Translations under genes and position numbers: made by a program | Notes under the pieces: generated by a model | Told to the model about the DNA's origin: nothing | Seen by the model: the letters and a program-made list of their open reading frames with translations, nothing else | Database searches by the model: none | In this document: positions 7,891 to 16,969 of the stretch, piece after piece | Layout: every line of letters starts with the position of its first letter | Position numbering within the stretch: the first letter of the stretch is position 1 | DNA from: Gracilaria caudata | Taxonomy: Eukaryota > Rhodophyta > Florideophyceae > Gracilariales > Gracilariaceae | NCBI GenBank assembly: GCA_030374735.1 | Contig: JASCIV010000550.1 | Coordinates: 1-17,002 of the forward strand | Direction: 5' to 3' | Length of the DNA: 17,002 nt

Positions 7891-8340
7891 AAGTAGAGCA
7901 GCGTCTAATTTTCGTAGTGTAGATGGACGCTTCTACTCTCCTAAAAGTGCTGTCCAAAAAAATCTTCCTATCGATTGAATAGTACAACTATGAATTTGTA
8001 TTCATTTCCCTCTCCTCTCAAGTACATCATTCCCAGAAACCCTTTTGCAGTACCAGACACTTACGATTGGGACTCTGACTCTCATTCGAACTTCAATCAA
8101 TTAACGTACGATGCTCAAGAACAATCATCATAAACCAGCTTACGGGGTTTGTGCTCAAGGAGGAGCTTCACAAAAAAAAATTCTGAAAGCTCACGATTTC
8201 ATCAGCAGCTATTCTTATGCTCCCCAATAGAATTTTCGCTTCTTCTCCTTTATTATGAGCGGGCACGTGCAATTTTTCACATAGCGAAGACTTCCGTGGA
8301 GGGGGGCGCTACAGCAACCTTCATTGTTTTCATCAGGGTG
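7890..8340. other. Spacer, nothing recognised
   Basis: AT-richer sequence with an imperfect hairpin near 7893-7940 (GTAGAGCAGCGTC against GGACGCTTCTAC) and no good coding frame. The 71-codon plus frame at 8149-8364 overlaps the start of the dispersed repeat and is not supported as a gene. Confidence 0.45.
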
Positions 8341-9190
8341 GCTACCAATCCCAAACATGCGTAGTCAAGTCCAAGTTGCTAATCGTCCGAATCTTCACGA
8401 AAACGTCACTCAATAAAATGCAACTGCTTGGCTGTATGGTAAGCCTTTGGCGTCATTCTGATGTCATGTTCATACCCCTTTCGACGCTGTAGAGAGTTTA
8501 AACCTGGTGTCGACATTCATCTTCGTGTCAACAGTTGCCATCACATGTATGATGGACGTCCCTTGGTCACGAGCTTGTGCAGGGGCCGAGCCTCCATTTT
8601 CGAACTGTCCTGCTGCAGGTTGCCTTCCAGATTATGTACGTTTTACCTTCATTTGTCGCATACGGTGATTTTCACAATGAAGACCACTGATCCCAACCCA
8701 TTGTCTACTTTACAATGTAAATCCACATTCAGCAAAAGCACTATTTGAAAATTCTGTAGCCAACGTACGCATTTATTAATTGGTGAGAAAGCGGAACAAC
8801 TAAAACATCAATGCCGATATGAGTTTAAGAGAGCTGTACAGCAAAAAAAGCTTTGAATTACTTGAATTTAGCGAAAGCCCATTGCTCTCAATATTCATTT
8901 CATATTCGTGTTAAAGCTTTGCCTCGTTAACTTCCAGCATAAAATGAAAATAATATCGTGCAATAAATAGCTCTTCCGGTCGTGAATCTATCCCACGGGA
9001 AGTGATGAACCCGTGCAACTGGCAGAGTGGACAGTGAAGCATAATGGGAATAACAGATACCGAGTCCGAATCTGCAAACAAGCACAAAACAAATTGAAAC
9101 GCCAAATTGACACACTCACGGACATTGTGGGATGGGGGTGGGTACACCTGGGTCAGGGCCTGGGGGGGATCTTCTGGGGAATAAGAACTG
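8340..9190 (+). repeat. Dispersed repeat, copy A
   Basis: Aligns along its length to copy B at about 14540-15620. The left part is diverged: TGCTTGGCTGTAT, GCCTCCATTTTCGAACTG and GTACGTTTTACCTTCA are shared landmarks. From about 8960 (CGTGCAATAAATAGCTCTTC) to 9190 the two copies are roughly 95% identical by eye. This right part contains a perfect A-box-type motif TGGCAGAGTGG (9020-9030) and a degraded B-box-type AGTCCGAATCT (9063-9073), as in tRNA-derived short interspersed elements. It ends in a G-rich tract (9134-9168). The substitutions do not favour silent sites in either frame, so the open frames across it (8911-9312 minus, 9013-9195 plus) are probably not genes. Confidence 0.7.
9134..9168 (+). 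other. G-quadruplex-type motif in repeat copy A
   Basis: Runs GGGGG, GGG, GGG, GGG and GGGGGGG are separated by loops of 1, 7, 3 and 3 bases. The same arrangement is kept in copy B (15566-15599). Confidence 0.6.
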
Positions 9191-9600
9191 CGTGATAAAA
9201 AATCTTCTTCATTCCTTGAAAAGCCATTACTTTTCGTGGTCGAAGTGAATATCAGCTGTGCTGCAAATCTATTGAACGCTCCAAAGTTGAAGGGCTTTGC
9301 CTTCACCTTCAAAATCTCATGATATTACGTGGGAGAGAATAGACATGTTTCGTAGTTGCTACAATGGATAAATGTCAGTTAGCTTAAACAGGAAGAACGT
9401 CTGTCTCTGATGCCACCGAATTTAATGCACAAACTTCGGTTTTAATCGGGGATTGAGTACAAGTAATGTGAGTGGAGATGTAGGGATTCCGGATGATAGC
9501 AACTAGGGAGTACTGGATCGAGAAAAGAGCTATGAAGATATTGAATTCAGAAAACTACGCAGCTTTAGCGTTCACTTCTTCTCGAAAAGATTGAGTGCAG
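9191..9600. other. Spacer with possible decayed coding codons
   Basis: No intact gene. From ATG at 9493 a plus frame of 33 codons (MIATREYWIEKRAMKIL...) stops at TGA 9592-9594, just before the exon-like stretch at 9601. It is in the same frame, so it may be an earlier part of the same decayed gene. Confidence 0.3.
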
Positions 9601-9759
9601 TATGTGAAGGAGGAGGTGAAGAACAGAGATCCAATCGATGAAATGTCGAGAAGTTTGATCGACAAAAACATGGTCGAAAATTTTGAAGATGAGTTACCAC
9701 CGTTCAATAAATCTCCGGAAGAACTCTTCGATACGAAAAACATAAGCGTACAGATAAAA
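9601..9759 (+). CDS. Exon-like 53-codon stretch of an unrecognised gene
   Basis: Preceded by a pyrimidine-rich run (TTCACTTCTTCTCG) and GAGTGCAG, and followed by GTATGT at 9760. The 159 bases between read YVKEEVKNRDPIDEM, then SRSLIDKNMVENFEDELPP and ending ISVQIK. They begin and end in phase 0. The segment is acidic and helix-prone. A possible next acceptor (TTCATTCAG at about 9918) would run the tail across the 3' end of the minus-strand gene that stops at 9913. Upstream exons were not identified. A relic is as likely as a live gene. Confidence 0.35.
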
Positions 9760-9912
9760 GTATGTCCGTATCGAATTCAAATTTTCGCCCAATTGCACGG
9801 CCTTTGCCCTCTTTTTGATCGATCGAAGTTCTCGACATCATGCATCGCACGCGTCAAAAGCTTGTCATCAGCTTCGAATATGTAATGAACGTTGTTGGAG
9901 TCGTCTATTCAT

Positions 9913-10812
9913 TCAGATTCGTCCATTGACACCCATCACATCCGATGAGAGTGGTCTGAGATAAAGTACGTCACAGCATTCGATTTCGAAGGTATAGTCA
10001 GATTCGATGGGGTAGAACGAAGAGTAAATACCTGTCATTAAGTAACCGGGGAGACATTCTTGCTTGAAGTATTCCTTTAGAGTATTCGGGCCGAGAGTGT
10101 AGCAATGTTGAGGCGGGACAGCACCTATGTGTAGCTTGCAGGTCAAAGCAACATCACCATCGAGCCTTCCATGGATTCGGGATAAGAAGTAATCATACAA
10201 ACACACTCCACAACTACAATGAGAACAACCATAAAACCGAGCGATTTGGAAATTATTATGGTCCCACTCATCAAGCATGCAGGATGCAAATCTAACCATT
10301 CTCTCTTCCGTGTCGCGAACATATTCAGATTCCAATCCACAAAAAAGGTTGTTCTTCTTTGCCTCCAAATCAAAAGCTTGTGTGAAAATTGCACTGTATT
10401 GACGGGGATATCTCGGGAGGGTTGTGCGTATATTTCTCGGGTAGTTACAGCCATTTGCAACGTTAGCATCACAGAAGCATTTCGATCCGTCGAAGAACCG
10501 GATCAAATCATCTGCTGCATCTCGCACTCTTTCTCTGCTAAGCCACATTGAAGCTTTCGGCGAACAAGCGCCATCACCGCCGCAGTTTTTCTCGCCACAC
10601 TCTTCTGCTGCTTCCAGAAGGTCTACAAAAGTCTCTTCTAGTTTCTGCTTCGTGCCACGGCTCACTCCAGGGATGTGCATTTCCCAAATAGGCATGTATG
10701 TCCACCCAACGATGGCTGGATTATCATTGTATCCATTTCCTGGCATGTGTCCACTGCACGGACTGTCCAGGGGCGTATATGTGACTACCAATTTGGCCCT
10801 TTTGGAAGTCAA
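9913..10812 (-). CDS. Last exon of a cysteine-rich, probably extracellular protein
   Basis: The open frame from ATG 10812 gives 299 codons, the longest clean frame after copies 2 and 3. Its first 15 or so codons lie inside a transposon-like element (10768-10951), so that start is probably false. The better reading starts the exon at 10739, after CACATGCCAG, giving NGYNDNPAIVGWTYMPIWEM onward. The frame holds 18 cysteines, among them ECGEKNCGGDGAC (71-83), KCFCDANVANGC (111-122), and a C-x2-C-x-C-x2-C cluster YGCSHCSCGVC (194-204). This spacing suits disulfides or zinc; with the signal-peptide-like start of the proposed upstream exons I favour disulfides. I do not recognise the family. The C-terminus ends ..SSDVMGVNGRI with a clear stop. 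Confidence 0.65.
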   Translation of the reverse strand: MTSKRAKLVVTYTPLDSPCSGHMPGNGYNDNPAIVGWTYMPIWEMHIPGVSRGTKQKLEETFVDLLEAAEECGEKNCGGDGACSPKASMWLSRERVRDAADDLIRFFDGSKCFCDANVANGCNYPRNIRTTLPRYPRQYSAIFTQAFDLEAKKNNLFCGLESEYVRDTEERMVRFASCMLDEWDHNNFQIARFYGCSHCSCGVCLYDYFLSRIHGRLDGDVALTCKLHIGAVPPQHCYTLGPNTLKEYFKQECLPGYLMTGIYSSFYPIESDYTFEIECCDVLYLRPLSSDVMGVNGRI

Positions 10813-10951
10813 TAGTCACCACTTCTTCAATAAACGGTAGTCAAACCCCTTCAAAAATAATCAAAAAATAGATTGCTGACTACTCTTGTCGTTGAGGTAG
10901 TCAGTCAAACTCCGTTTTATGTCAAAATAGTCAGTCACATATACGCCCCTG
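10768..10951. mobile_element. 184-bp non-autonomous DNA transposon (MITE), hAT-like ends
   Basis: Perfect 19-bp terminal inverted repeats: CAGGGGCGTATATGTGACT at 10768-10786 and its complement at 10933-10951. The interior is AT-rich with about six TAGTCA/TGACTA motifs in both orientations and no coding capacity. The ends CAGGG...CCCTG resemble hAT elements, which make 8-bp target duplications. An 8-bp direct repeat CTGCACGG flanks the element at 10754-10761 and 10949-10956, but it is offset: it overlaps the right end by three bases and leaves six bases on the left. The duplication assignment is therefore tentative. No transposase is present in the window. Confidence 0.7.
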
Positions 10952-10974
10952 CACGGCATGCTCTTCTTTCCAAC

Positions 10975-12874
10975 CGTGCAAACGAGTGGTCCTAGTCGTG
11001 CGATAAGGCAGAGGAGGGTGTGCCCAGTAACCGTCGTGGATCTCGTGGTACACGTCGTACAACGGTATGTGCGAAGGTACGAAGGTGCTGTAGCGTTCTA
11101 CCTTTCATGAACTGAACTGAGCTCATAAATTATCAACCTTTTTTTTTATTATTTAAGCACGGCATTCTCCCTGTCTTCTAGCCGCCTTCCATCCAACACT
11201 CTTCTTCCCCTTCGCACATACCCCATCGGCTCCGACCAAGCGCCTTTAGGTAGTATGAGCCCACTTGCAAGTTAATAGTCCCAAGCTTGGCATCGATCAA
11301 CTGCCGCACTGCGTGTCTCCCGGGACCATTTTCTGCCTTTGTAAAATACGGATCCGTAAACAATACCCCACCACTCACAGCTTTGTCTGCTTATTCCCCA
11401 ACCGGAAGCACCGCGACCCAAACTCCAGCCGCTCAAAATCTTCAACAACCTGTACACGCTGTGCTATCTCCCGACAGCCTTTCCATCGATGCATCTGTCG
11501 TTGCGTACACATATCGCATGGCTGTCGAAACATTTCTCACGTCAAAGTTAAACCCTCTGTTCAACTCTTTCCCCGGAGCTCACAGAAACGATTTCAATGG
11601 TCCCCGTTATTTCTCGTATATACGCTTCAGTAACACTTCTTTGTTACTTGCATATAGAGAAGAAAAGTTGTGAAGGGGGATATTCCTTGTCCACTGATGC
11701 CGAAAAGTGGTTTTCCACGTTTAGAATGTTGAAGGGCAGCCGACCGAGCACTTGCTTGTCGTCCAGCTCCTTCATGACTGTAGCGTCGGCTGCGCTTATA
11801 GCTCGTTCTGACATGATGACAAACCTACGTGGCTCAGGGGCCGCAAACGAGAACACCGTAAATCCATTATGGGACTCTTGTTGGAGTCCCTTGTGTCACA
11901 AGTTGTGTGATGTCGGATCGGAGGTTTTGAAACCTGTGTAGTGGAACGCGGGGCGATAGTGACTCTGAAAGCTCCCGTGCTCGTGGTTGCAATAGCACCT
12001 GAACATGGGATCCACTGCAGGATGTCAGGTGCGCCAAAACTTTCCCTCCCCCTCTTCGTGAGCCAGCTTAACACACGGGATGGTGTCAGATTCAAGTCAT
12101 GCAGCCACGTCGGGCAGCTGGCATTGGGAACCTCCGGCGTGGTTCCCACCACTTTGCCCCTCACTCTGTCGAACACCTTCTAGAGAACTCACGATAGCTG
12201 AACGGCACAAGCTGATTCCGGGTAGGTTCCGCGAAGAGAAGGATGAACTGTTGGCAGCAGCGGTTGCCAATCTAACAGATGTGCGGTGCGGCAGAACGAT
12301 CGGTTCGTTCTCATCTGCGATAGACTCTAGAAGCATGCATGTGCTGGCAGGGATATATTTTTGCTTGCAGACGTTGTCTGTCGCCAATCGTTTTAACGTC
12401 CTCCGAAACGGTGCGTACAAAACACGGATCTTTCCACATGGGGGAGGGGGGAGGGGGGGGGAGTCCGGTGACGGCGGTGTTGTTATTGTACGATGAGACC
12501 CCTTTGCCTTTCATGCTCAGCAAAATAAAGATCCTCGCTCTGTGATTGAGGTACACCTGGAGATAAGGCATCGCAAAGCGTGTGCATGTGCCATCCACAA
12601 AGAGCGCATCGAACTTCATCCCAATCGGTGCATTGGAAAGACCATCCTTATACGATGCTGAACAGGGTGCAAAACAAACCCTCCTGGTCGTCCAGCTGGT
12701 TCCAAAAACATAGCGGACGTACTGTTTTAGTACTACGGGCCTTATGGATTTGTTTTCGTCGGAAGGAGCGTATAGGGGGTGATCGCGGTGATCATAGGCC
12801 GGAAGCAGCAACGAGTTTCCGATAGCCAGTCCGTGGAGTACTTGGATGACGAGGTAGAGAGTGCGGACATTCAT
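10975..12874 (-). CDS. Upstream exons of the cysteine-rich secreted-type protein
   Basis: No single frame covers this stretch, but protein-like frames join in phase through short introns. Exon 1 (12874-12557) starts MNVRTLYLVIQVLHGLAIG, a signal-peptide-like N-terminus; an upstream in-frame ATG at 12955 is possible. Exon 2 is 12429-12193, exon 3 about 12131-11934, exon 4 11874-11648, exon 5 11556-11450, exon 6 11386-11222 and exon 7 11097-10975. Introns are about 127, 61, 59, 91, 63 and 124 bp. The best are intron 4 (GTAACA to GAACAG), intron 5 (GTTGTT to AAGCAG) and the donor of intron 6 (GTATGT). The C-rich tract at 12440-12461 would be the pyrimidine tract of intron 1. Introns 2 and 6 have weak acceptors. 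Exons 5-7 read smoothly across the joins (..STACT/DKAVSGGVLF.., ..LGRSRW/ERYSTFV..). Joined to the 9913-10739 exon, about 730 residues. A frameshifted pseudogene is the alternative. Confidence 0.4.
11871..11907. other. Cluster of small hairpins in proposed intron 3
   Basis: GGGACTC-TTGTTG-GAGTCCC (11871-11890), TTGTG-T-CACAA (11891-11901) and CACAA-G-TTGTG (11897-11907) are perfect and adjoin or overlap. They fall mostly inside the 59-bp intron proposed at 11875-11933. Confidence 0.5.
12440..12461 (-). repeat. C9-T-C6-T-C5 tract
   Basis: On the minus strand this tract lies at the point where the reading frame changes between exons 1 and 2 of the secreted-type gene. The plus strand is a G-quadruplex-capable run. 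It is best read as the pyrimidine tract before the AAAG acceptor at 12430. It could instead be a slippage site that broke the frame, or a sequencing artefact. Confidence 0.5.
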
Positions 12875-12959
12875 AGTGAGCGTCAAGAATTCCAAAGCAG
12901 AAGCGTTTTGAAAGGTGGAGAAAGGTTTCGGAAAGAACGCCGTGGTGCAGCTCATCAGT

Positions 12960-13973
12960 TAACAGTCTCAGGGGCGGTGATCTGAGAATTTGGGTATTGT
13001 TTCCTAGTGACTCATGGTCGCAAGCGATGGGCTAGGTGCCAAGAGACATCAAGCTGGTAGATAGATGGTAGTCACAGTTGGAGCACATTGCAGTCTGTGC
13101 TCGGGGGTGGCTTTAAGTAGAGAATTTTCTTGTACTGTCTGCGATGATTTTTTATGCCTTGCGGCTGTAACGGAACTGTGGCGTATACCAGGAGCATTAC
13201 CTACAAGCCGACTGACACCGATCGAGATTTTTTGGCTGTGGCGAATCTGTGGTGAAATCAAGGTCTTATGGTTTGTTCAGTATAAAAGAATCTTGTGCAG
13301 TTAACATGGCGCGGTCCCAGCTCGTTCGGGTTCTGAAGGGAGCCGAAATAAGGCTTTTTACGAGTGAGGAGGATGAACGCACACGACAACATAGCTATGA
13401 GATAATCTACACCTATTACCACGATCACTAGCTGTAGCTATAGAGCTCTTTATAGTTCCGTGAAAGGCGAGGACGAAAGCTCTGCAGCTTGCCCTTGAAA
13501 GCAGCTCTCAATCGGTTCACTTGAACATCACTGGTTGGATGGGACATGGCGCGACACCGTAACGTCCTCCATGGTACAGTGGCGAGCTTTAAGCTGTGAA
13601 CTCTTTATAACTTAATCACCGGAGGCAAAGTGTGGGCTTCACACTACCAAACGGAGCCCCACGCGCGCAGCAACAGCAGTAGGCAGATTGCGTTAGTGGC
13701 AAAGCGCGCCACAGCAAGCCCCGATGTCAGCACGCTCGCAACAACATACAAATGGCCAAGATGACTGCGATAAGCGTCGGTGACGAAACGCTCTGCACTT
13801 GAAAACATCTACGAGATCTGGTACTTTGTTTTCGTAGCCCAATGTGCGTGTGGCACAACCATTTGTATGTAGTTAGTGGCTTCGGTATAGAGGTATTATA
13901 GGTGTTGGGTCTTTAGCAAGCTCCACGTACGAGTAATTGATGTACGTGCCTCGTAAACTAGAGAGAGAGAGAA
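12960..13973. other. Spacer with a TATA-like box and small frames
   Basis: No gene is supported. A plus-strand TATAAAAG (13281-13288) is followed by ATG at 13306 and a 41-codon frame (MARSQLVRVLKGAEI...) ending at TAG before 13434. The ATG is too close to the TATA box to be downstream of a normal start site, so the pairing may be chance. A (GA)6 run occupies about 13961-13972. Confidence 0.35.
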
Positions 13974-14330
13974 ATGGCCAAGCGCTTCGTCTTTGACGAC
14001 GGGGGAAGAAAGCATGTCTGTAAAAACAAGCATGGCGTGCTCATCGTTGATGCAAACATCGGCAATTCCCCGTATAGCCGTCTCCGCTATTAACCGATCA
14101 TCGTCTTCCCAAGAACGAGAAGATCTGCAAACTCTCGTCGCGAAGAAGGCGGGCCTTGAGATTGGAACGTCTATCTCGATCGCTCACAAAAATAATCTCC
14201 TGTGCAACAAAACGATATTCTTTTCCGTTATCAGTTGAAGTACGAGCTCAACCGCTACAAGAAGTGAGGTCGACAAACTATTCTCAACTCCAGGTTCAAG
14301 GTCTCTCAATACAAAGCTTATGGATGACGC
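13974..14330 (+). pseudogene. Decayed reading frame, family unknown
   Basis: Directly after the (GA)6 run, ATG 13974 opens a 39-codon frame (MAKRFVFDDGGRKHVC..., HGVLIVDANIGNSPYS) ending at TAA 14091. Protein-like sequence continues in a second frame (EREDLQTLVAKKAGLEIG ... NNLLCNKTIFF, to about 14218) and then a third (RYQLKYELNRYKK, to TGA near 14264, with further codons after it). Short introns might explain one of the changes, but the joins I tried were poor, so frameshift decay is more likely. Confidence 0.35.
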
Positions 14331-14539
14331 TTTGCTCCATGCACGTGGTAACCACCACAGATTCCTTCAAAGATTGCGACGTCTATCCTGCAACAATGGT
14401 AAAGAGCAAAATGGCTCTACAGCTTCTAGTTCAGAGCGGCTTCTTCATTAGCGCTCTCGGATGGAGTCTCTGGTATGGCAGCCTTTCATGGAAGGAAGTG
14501 GGTGTGGGGCGTAAAATGCGTCGCGGCGACTGTTCTTGC

Positions 14540-15620
14540 TTTCACCAATCCCGAACATGGGTGCTCAAGTCCGGGTGGCTTGTCTTTTTCTTTCTTCATT
14601 TTGCTACATATTACTGGGTGGCTTGTTGTCCGCATCGTTACATTAACTATTCAATGAATCGCTGCTGCTTGGCTGTATTGTGGGCGTTTAGCATCATTCC
14701 GACGTCATTCTCATACTCCTTTCGGAGCTGCAGAGAGGATAACCTTGGTATCGGCATTTGACTGTGTGTCAACTCTGGTGAGCATGTTCATGATGGACAC
14801 GACACCGCTTGGTCGCGAGCGTATGCAGACGACTCGTGAACGAGCCTCCATTTTCGAACTGCGCTGCTGCAAGTTGTCTTCCCACTTTCGTTGTCCAGTT
14901 TCCTTGTGGCTGCCGCAATATCATGATGGGGCGGCCCACACGCACGGATGAACGCCTGCAACGGAGGCCCGATTTGCATCTCGAGATTCCCGTGCAGGTC
15001 CACTGTGGATCATCCACATGGAGGTCTCGGCGCTGATGAAACAAAATCATTACACATTTACCGCGTAGACGTACGTGTATCCGACTGTCATTGCTGTCGG
15101 GTACGTCACGTATTCCAGTTTCTTCAAAATGCATATGTACGTTTTACCTTCACTGGTCGCCCGCGCTGACCTTCAACTATCATGACGACTGATCTCAACC
15201 AAATGTCAGCCAAATACATCCGCGTTCAGCAATAGCCGTACTTGAAAATTTTTAGAGTGAACGGACGCATTTAGTAATTGGTGAGAGAGCCCAGATATTA
15301 CGTACACTCATAGCTCCCCATATTCATTTTGTCTACGTGTAACAGCTCTACCAGCATGAAGCTGAAGCATAGAACTGACAACAAATTCGTGCAATAAATA
15401 GCTCTTCAGGTCGTGAATCTGTCGCACCGGGAGTGATGACCCGGTGCAACTGGCAGAGTGGACAGTGAAGCATAATTGGAAGAAGAGATACCGAGTTCGA
15501 ACCTGCAAACAAGCACAAAACAAATTGAAACGCCAAATTGACACACACACGGACATTGTGGGATAGGGGTGGGTACACCTGGGTCAGGGCCTGGGGGGGA
15601 TCTTCTGGGGAGTAACAACC
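14540..15620 (+). repeat. Dispersed repeat, copy B
   Basis: The counterpart of 8340-9190 in the same orientation. It carries about 200 extra bases near 14905-15120 that copy A lacks. The A-box-type TGGCAGAGTGG (15451-15461) is perfect and the B-box-type AGTTCGAACCT (15494-15504) is better preserved than in copy A, with 32 bases between them. It is followed by a G-rich tract (15566-15599) that continues into the GC-rich repeat. Long frames across it (15348-15878 minus, 14156-14761 plus) are not supported as genes. Confidence 0.7.
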
Positions 15621-16045
15621 CCCCAGTGTCCCGATCGTGGAGGCTTTCTGGCACTGTAGCACGGTGTGGCGACCCCCCCCCCCCCGGCTACTAGGAAATA
15701 CCTCCCGATCACCCTGGGCTCGGGCCTGGAAGGGGTTACTGGGGAGATGAGAACCCCCAGTGCCCGGACGGGGCGGGCCCGGACCGTAGTTGTCGCAAGG
15801 TGGGACGATAGGGCGACTACTGGGAAGGGCCTCAACCGATCCTTGGATGCGCTGAGTCCCTGGGGATGTGATTGCCACCAGAAGGGGGATGGGGAGTCAT
15901 GACCCACCCCCCCACAGACCCGGGTCGCGGGGGTTGGCCAACCTCCGTGACCCGAAAAGGAGCCGGGGTGACGACCCCGGTTTCCTTATGCCATTCTTGA
16001 AAGTCAGGACTCTGGTTTGTAGACATATTGCTTTCGTTTGTTCTT
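15560..16045 (+). repeat. Longest copy of the GC-rich repeat, with internal duplication
   Basis: Two similar units can be seen: GCCTGGGGGGGATCTTCTGGGG..AACCCCCCAGTG (from about 15588) and GCCTGGAAGGGGTTACTGGGG..AACCCCCAGTG (from about 15727). A third, weaker unit starts near 15858. A run of C (about 13-14, near 15673-15686) lies between the first two. Its right part matches 165-280 and 2208-2335. Confidence 0.6.
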
Positions 16046-16561
16046 TGTTTGCACGTGATGTGAGCTGTGAGTCCATTGTTTCGGGATTTGAGGGTGGACC
16101 TAGACTCTATGGATTGATGTCAGAGTCTTTTATGATGCTCTTGAAGCGTTTGTGATTGTGAATGCAATCACAATACGTAGAAACACAAAGGTACTGTGTG
16201 GGAGAGGTTTCAAACTCAGGTTGTTGCGATCGACAGAGGAAAAACATACCATATGCGTTGGGGTTCCTAGCTTTGAGCGTAAGAAATTGGGGAACACACC
16301 TTTGTTCTGAATCAAACAACTCGTGTCAACAACAAGAAACACAGGCCACAAGAGAGCGTATTTCTACAAGCTGATAGTGTGCATGTTTAATTGTTTGTTG
16401 GTTGTTTTGGTCAGGTTCACTCAGAGGTTGTAGCTCCTGTCCAAGTGCAAAAAGGCTGTTGTTCTACGTAATCCATTCCAGGCCAGTCTATGACACACCC
16501 AGTTCCGTGATCGTCATATTGCTTTCCTCCACTTGCAGCGTTCAGAGGCTTACCATACTAA
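16046..16561. other. Spacer with a possible minus-strand coding remnant
   Basis: The minus frame from about 16325 to 16107 (ELFDSEQRCVPQFLTLKARN ... YLCVSTYCDCIHNHKRFK) looks protein-like but has no proper start. A GTATGT on the minus strand near 16252 could end a short exon. A perfect 9-bp hairpin TTGTGATTG-TGAATG-CAATCACAA lies at 16150-16173. Nothing can be named. Confidence 0.3.
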
Positions 16562-16969
16562 GAAGGGTGCCATAGCGGTGCCTTAACGAAAGGCAGTCCG
16601 TGCTGGATTAGAGAAAAACTAGTATACTGTTTACTTGAGGTAATCAGCTTCGGCTCGTGGTCATGTAGCGACTGTTTCACCGAAAAACTTGTGTCAACTC
16701 AGCAGCGTTGCAACCTCAATGTATCCCGACAGTCTGCACCAAAGAAGATCTTCACGAGTGCAAAACAGTTCGCTTTCGTGAACGAACGAGTGGAGAAAAT
16801 CAAGTCCGAACCGCCCACCGTGCCTGCTCGTACAAGCGTTCGCTGTCGCCGATATACATCTTTCACAGCCGCCTTGCAAACAACCAACACGGTTCACAAG
16901 CACGCGTGCGTGTTTTCGCAGTGTTTCATCCTACCCTTCTCATTCTCAGCTATAAACATCGCGCTCTGA
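16562..16969 (+). other. Open frame of 135 codons without a start codon
   Basis: The frame is open from the TAA at 16559 to the TGA at 16967 and includes QSAPKKIFTSAKQFAFVNER, then VEKIKSEPPTVPARTS. It has no ATG, so it would have to be an internal or last exon. The opposite strand also has an open frame of 69 codons over part of it. Coding status is undecided. Confidence 0.2.

Noticed and set aside
8911..9312. 133-codon minus frame, similar to part of the 176-codon frame at 15348-15878
   Set aside because: Both frames fall on the same dispersed repeat. The differences between copies are mostly amino-acid-changing, with no sign of selection for protein.
14156..14761. 201-codon plus frame
   Set aside because: It crosses from a decayed coding stretch (where other frames look better) into the dispersed repeat, and copy A of the repeat does not keep the frame open.
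15440..15510. A tRNA gene
   Set aside because: A- and B-box motifs are present, but the T-arm stem and acceptor stem do not pair and no anticodon arm forms; a tRNA-derived repeat is the better reading.
15660..15690. Long C run as a sequencing gap or assembly joint
   Set aside because: Homopolymer length may be wrong, but sequence on both sides belongs to the same GC-rich repeat, so a false join is not needed.
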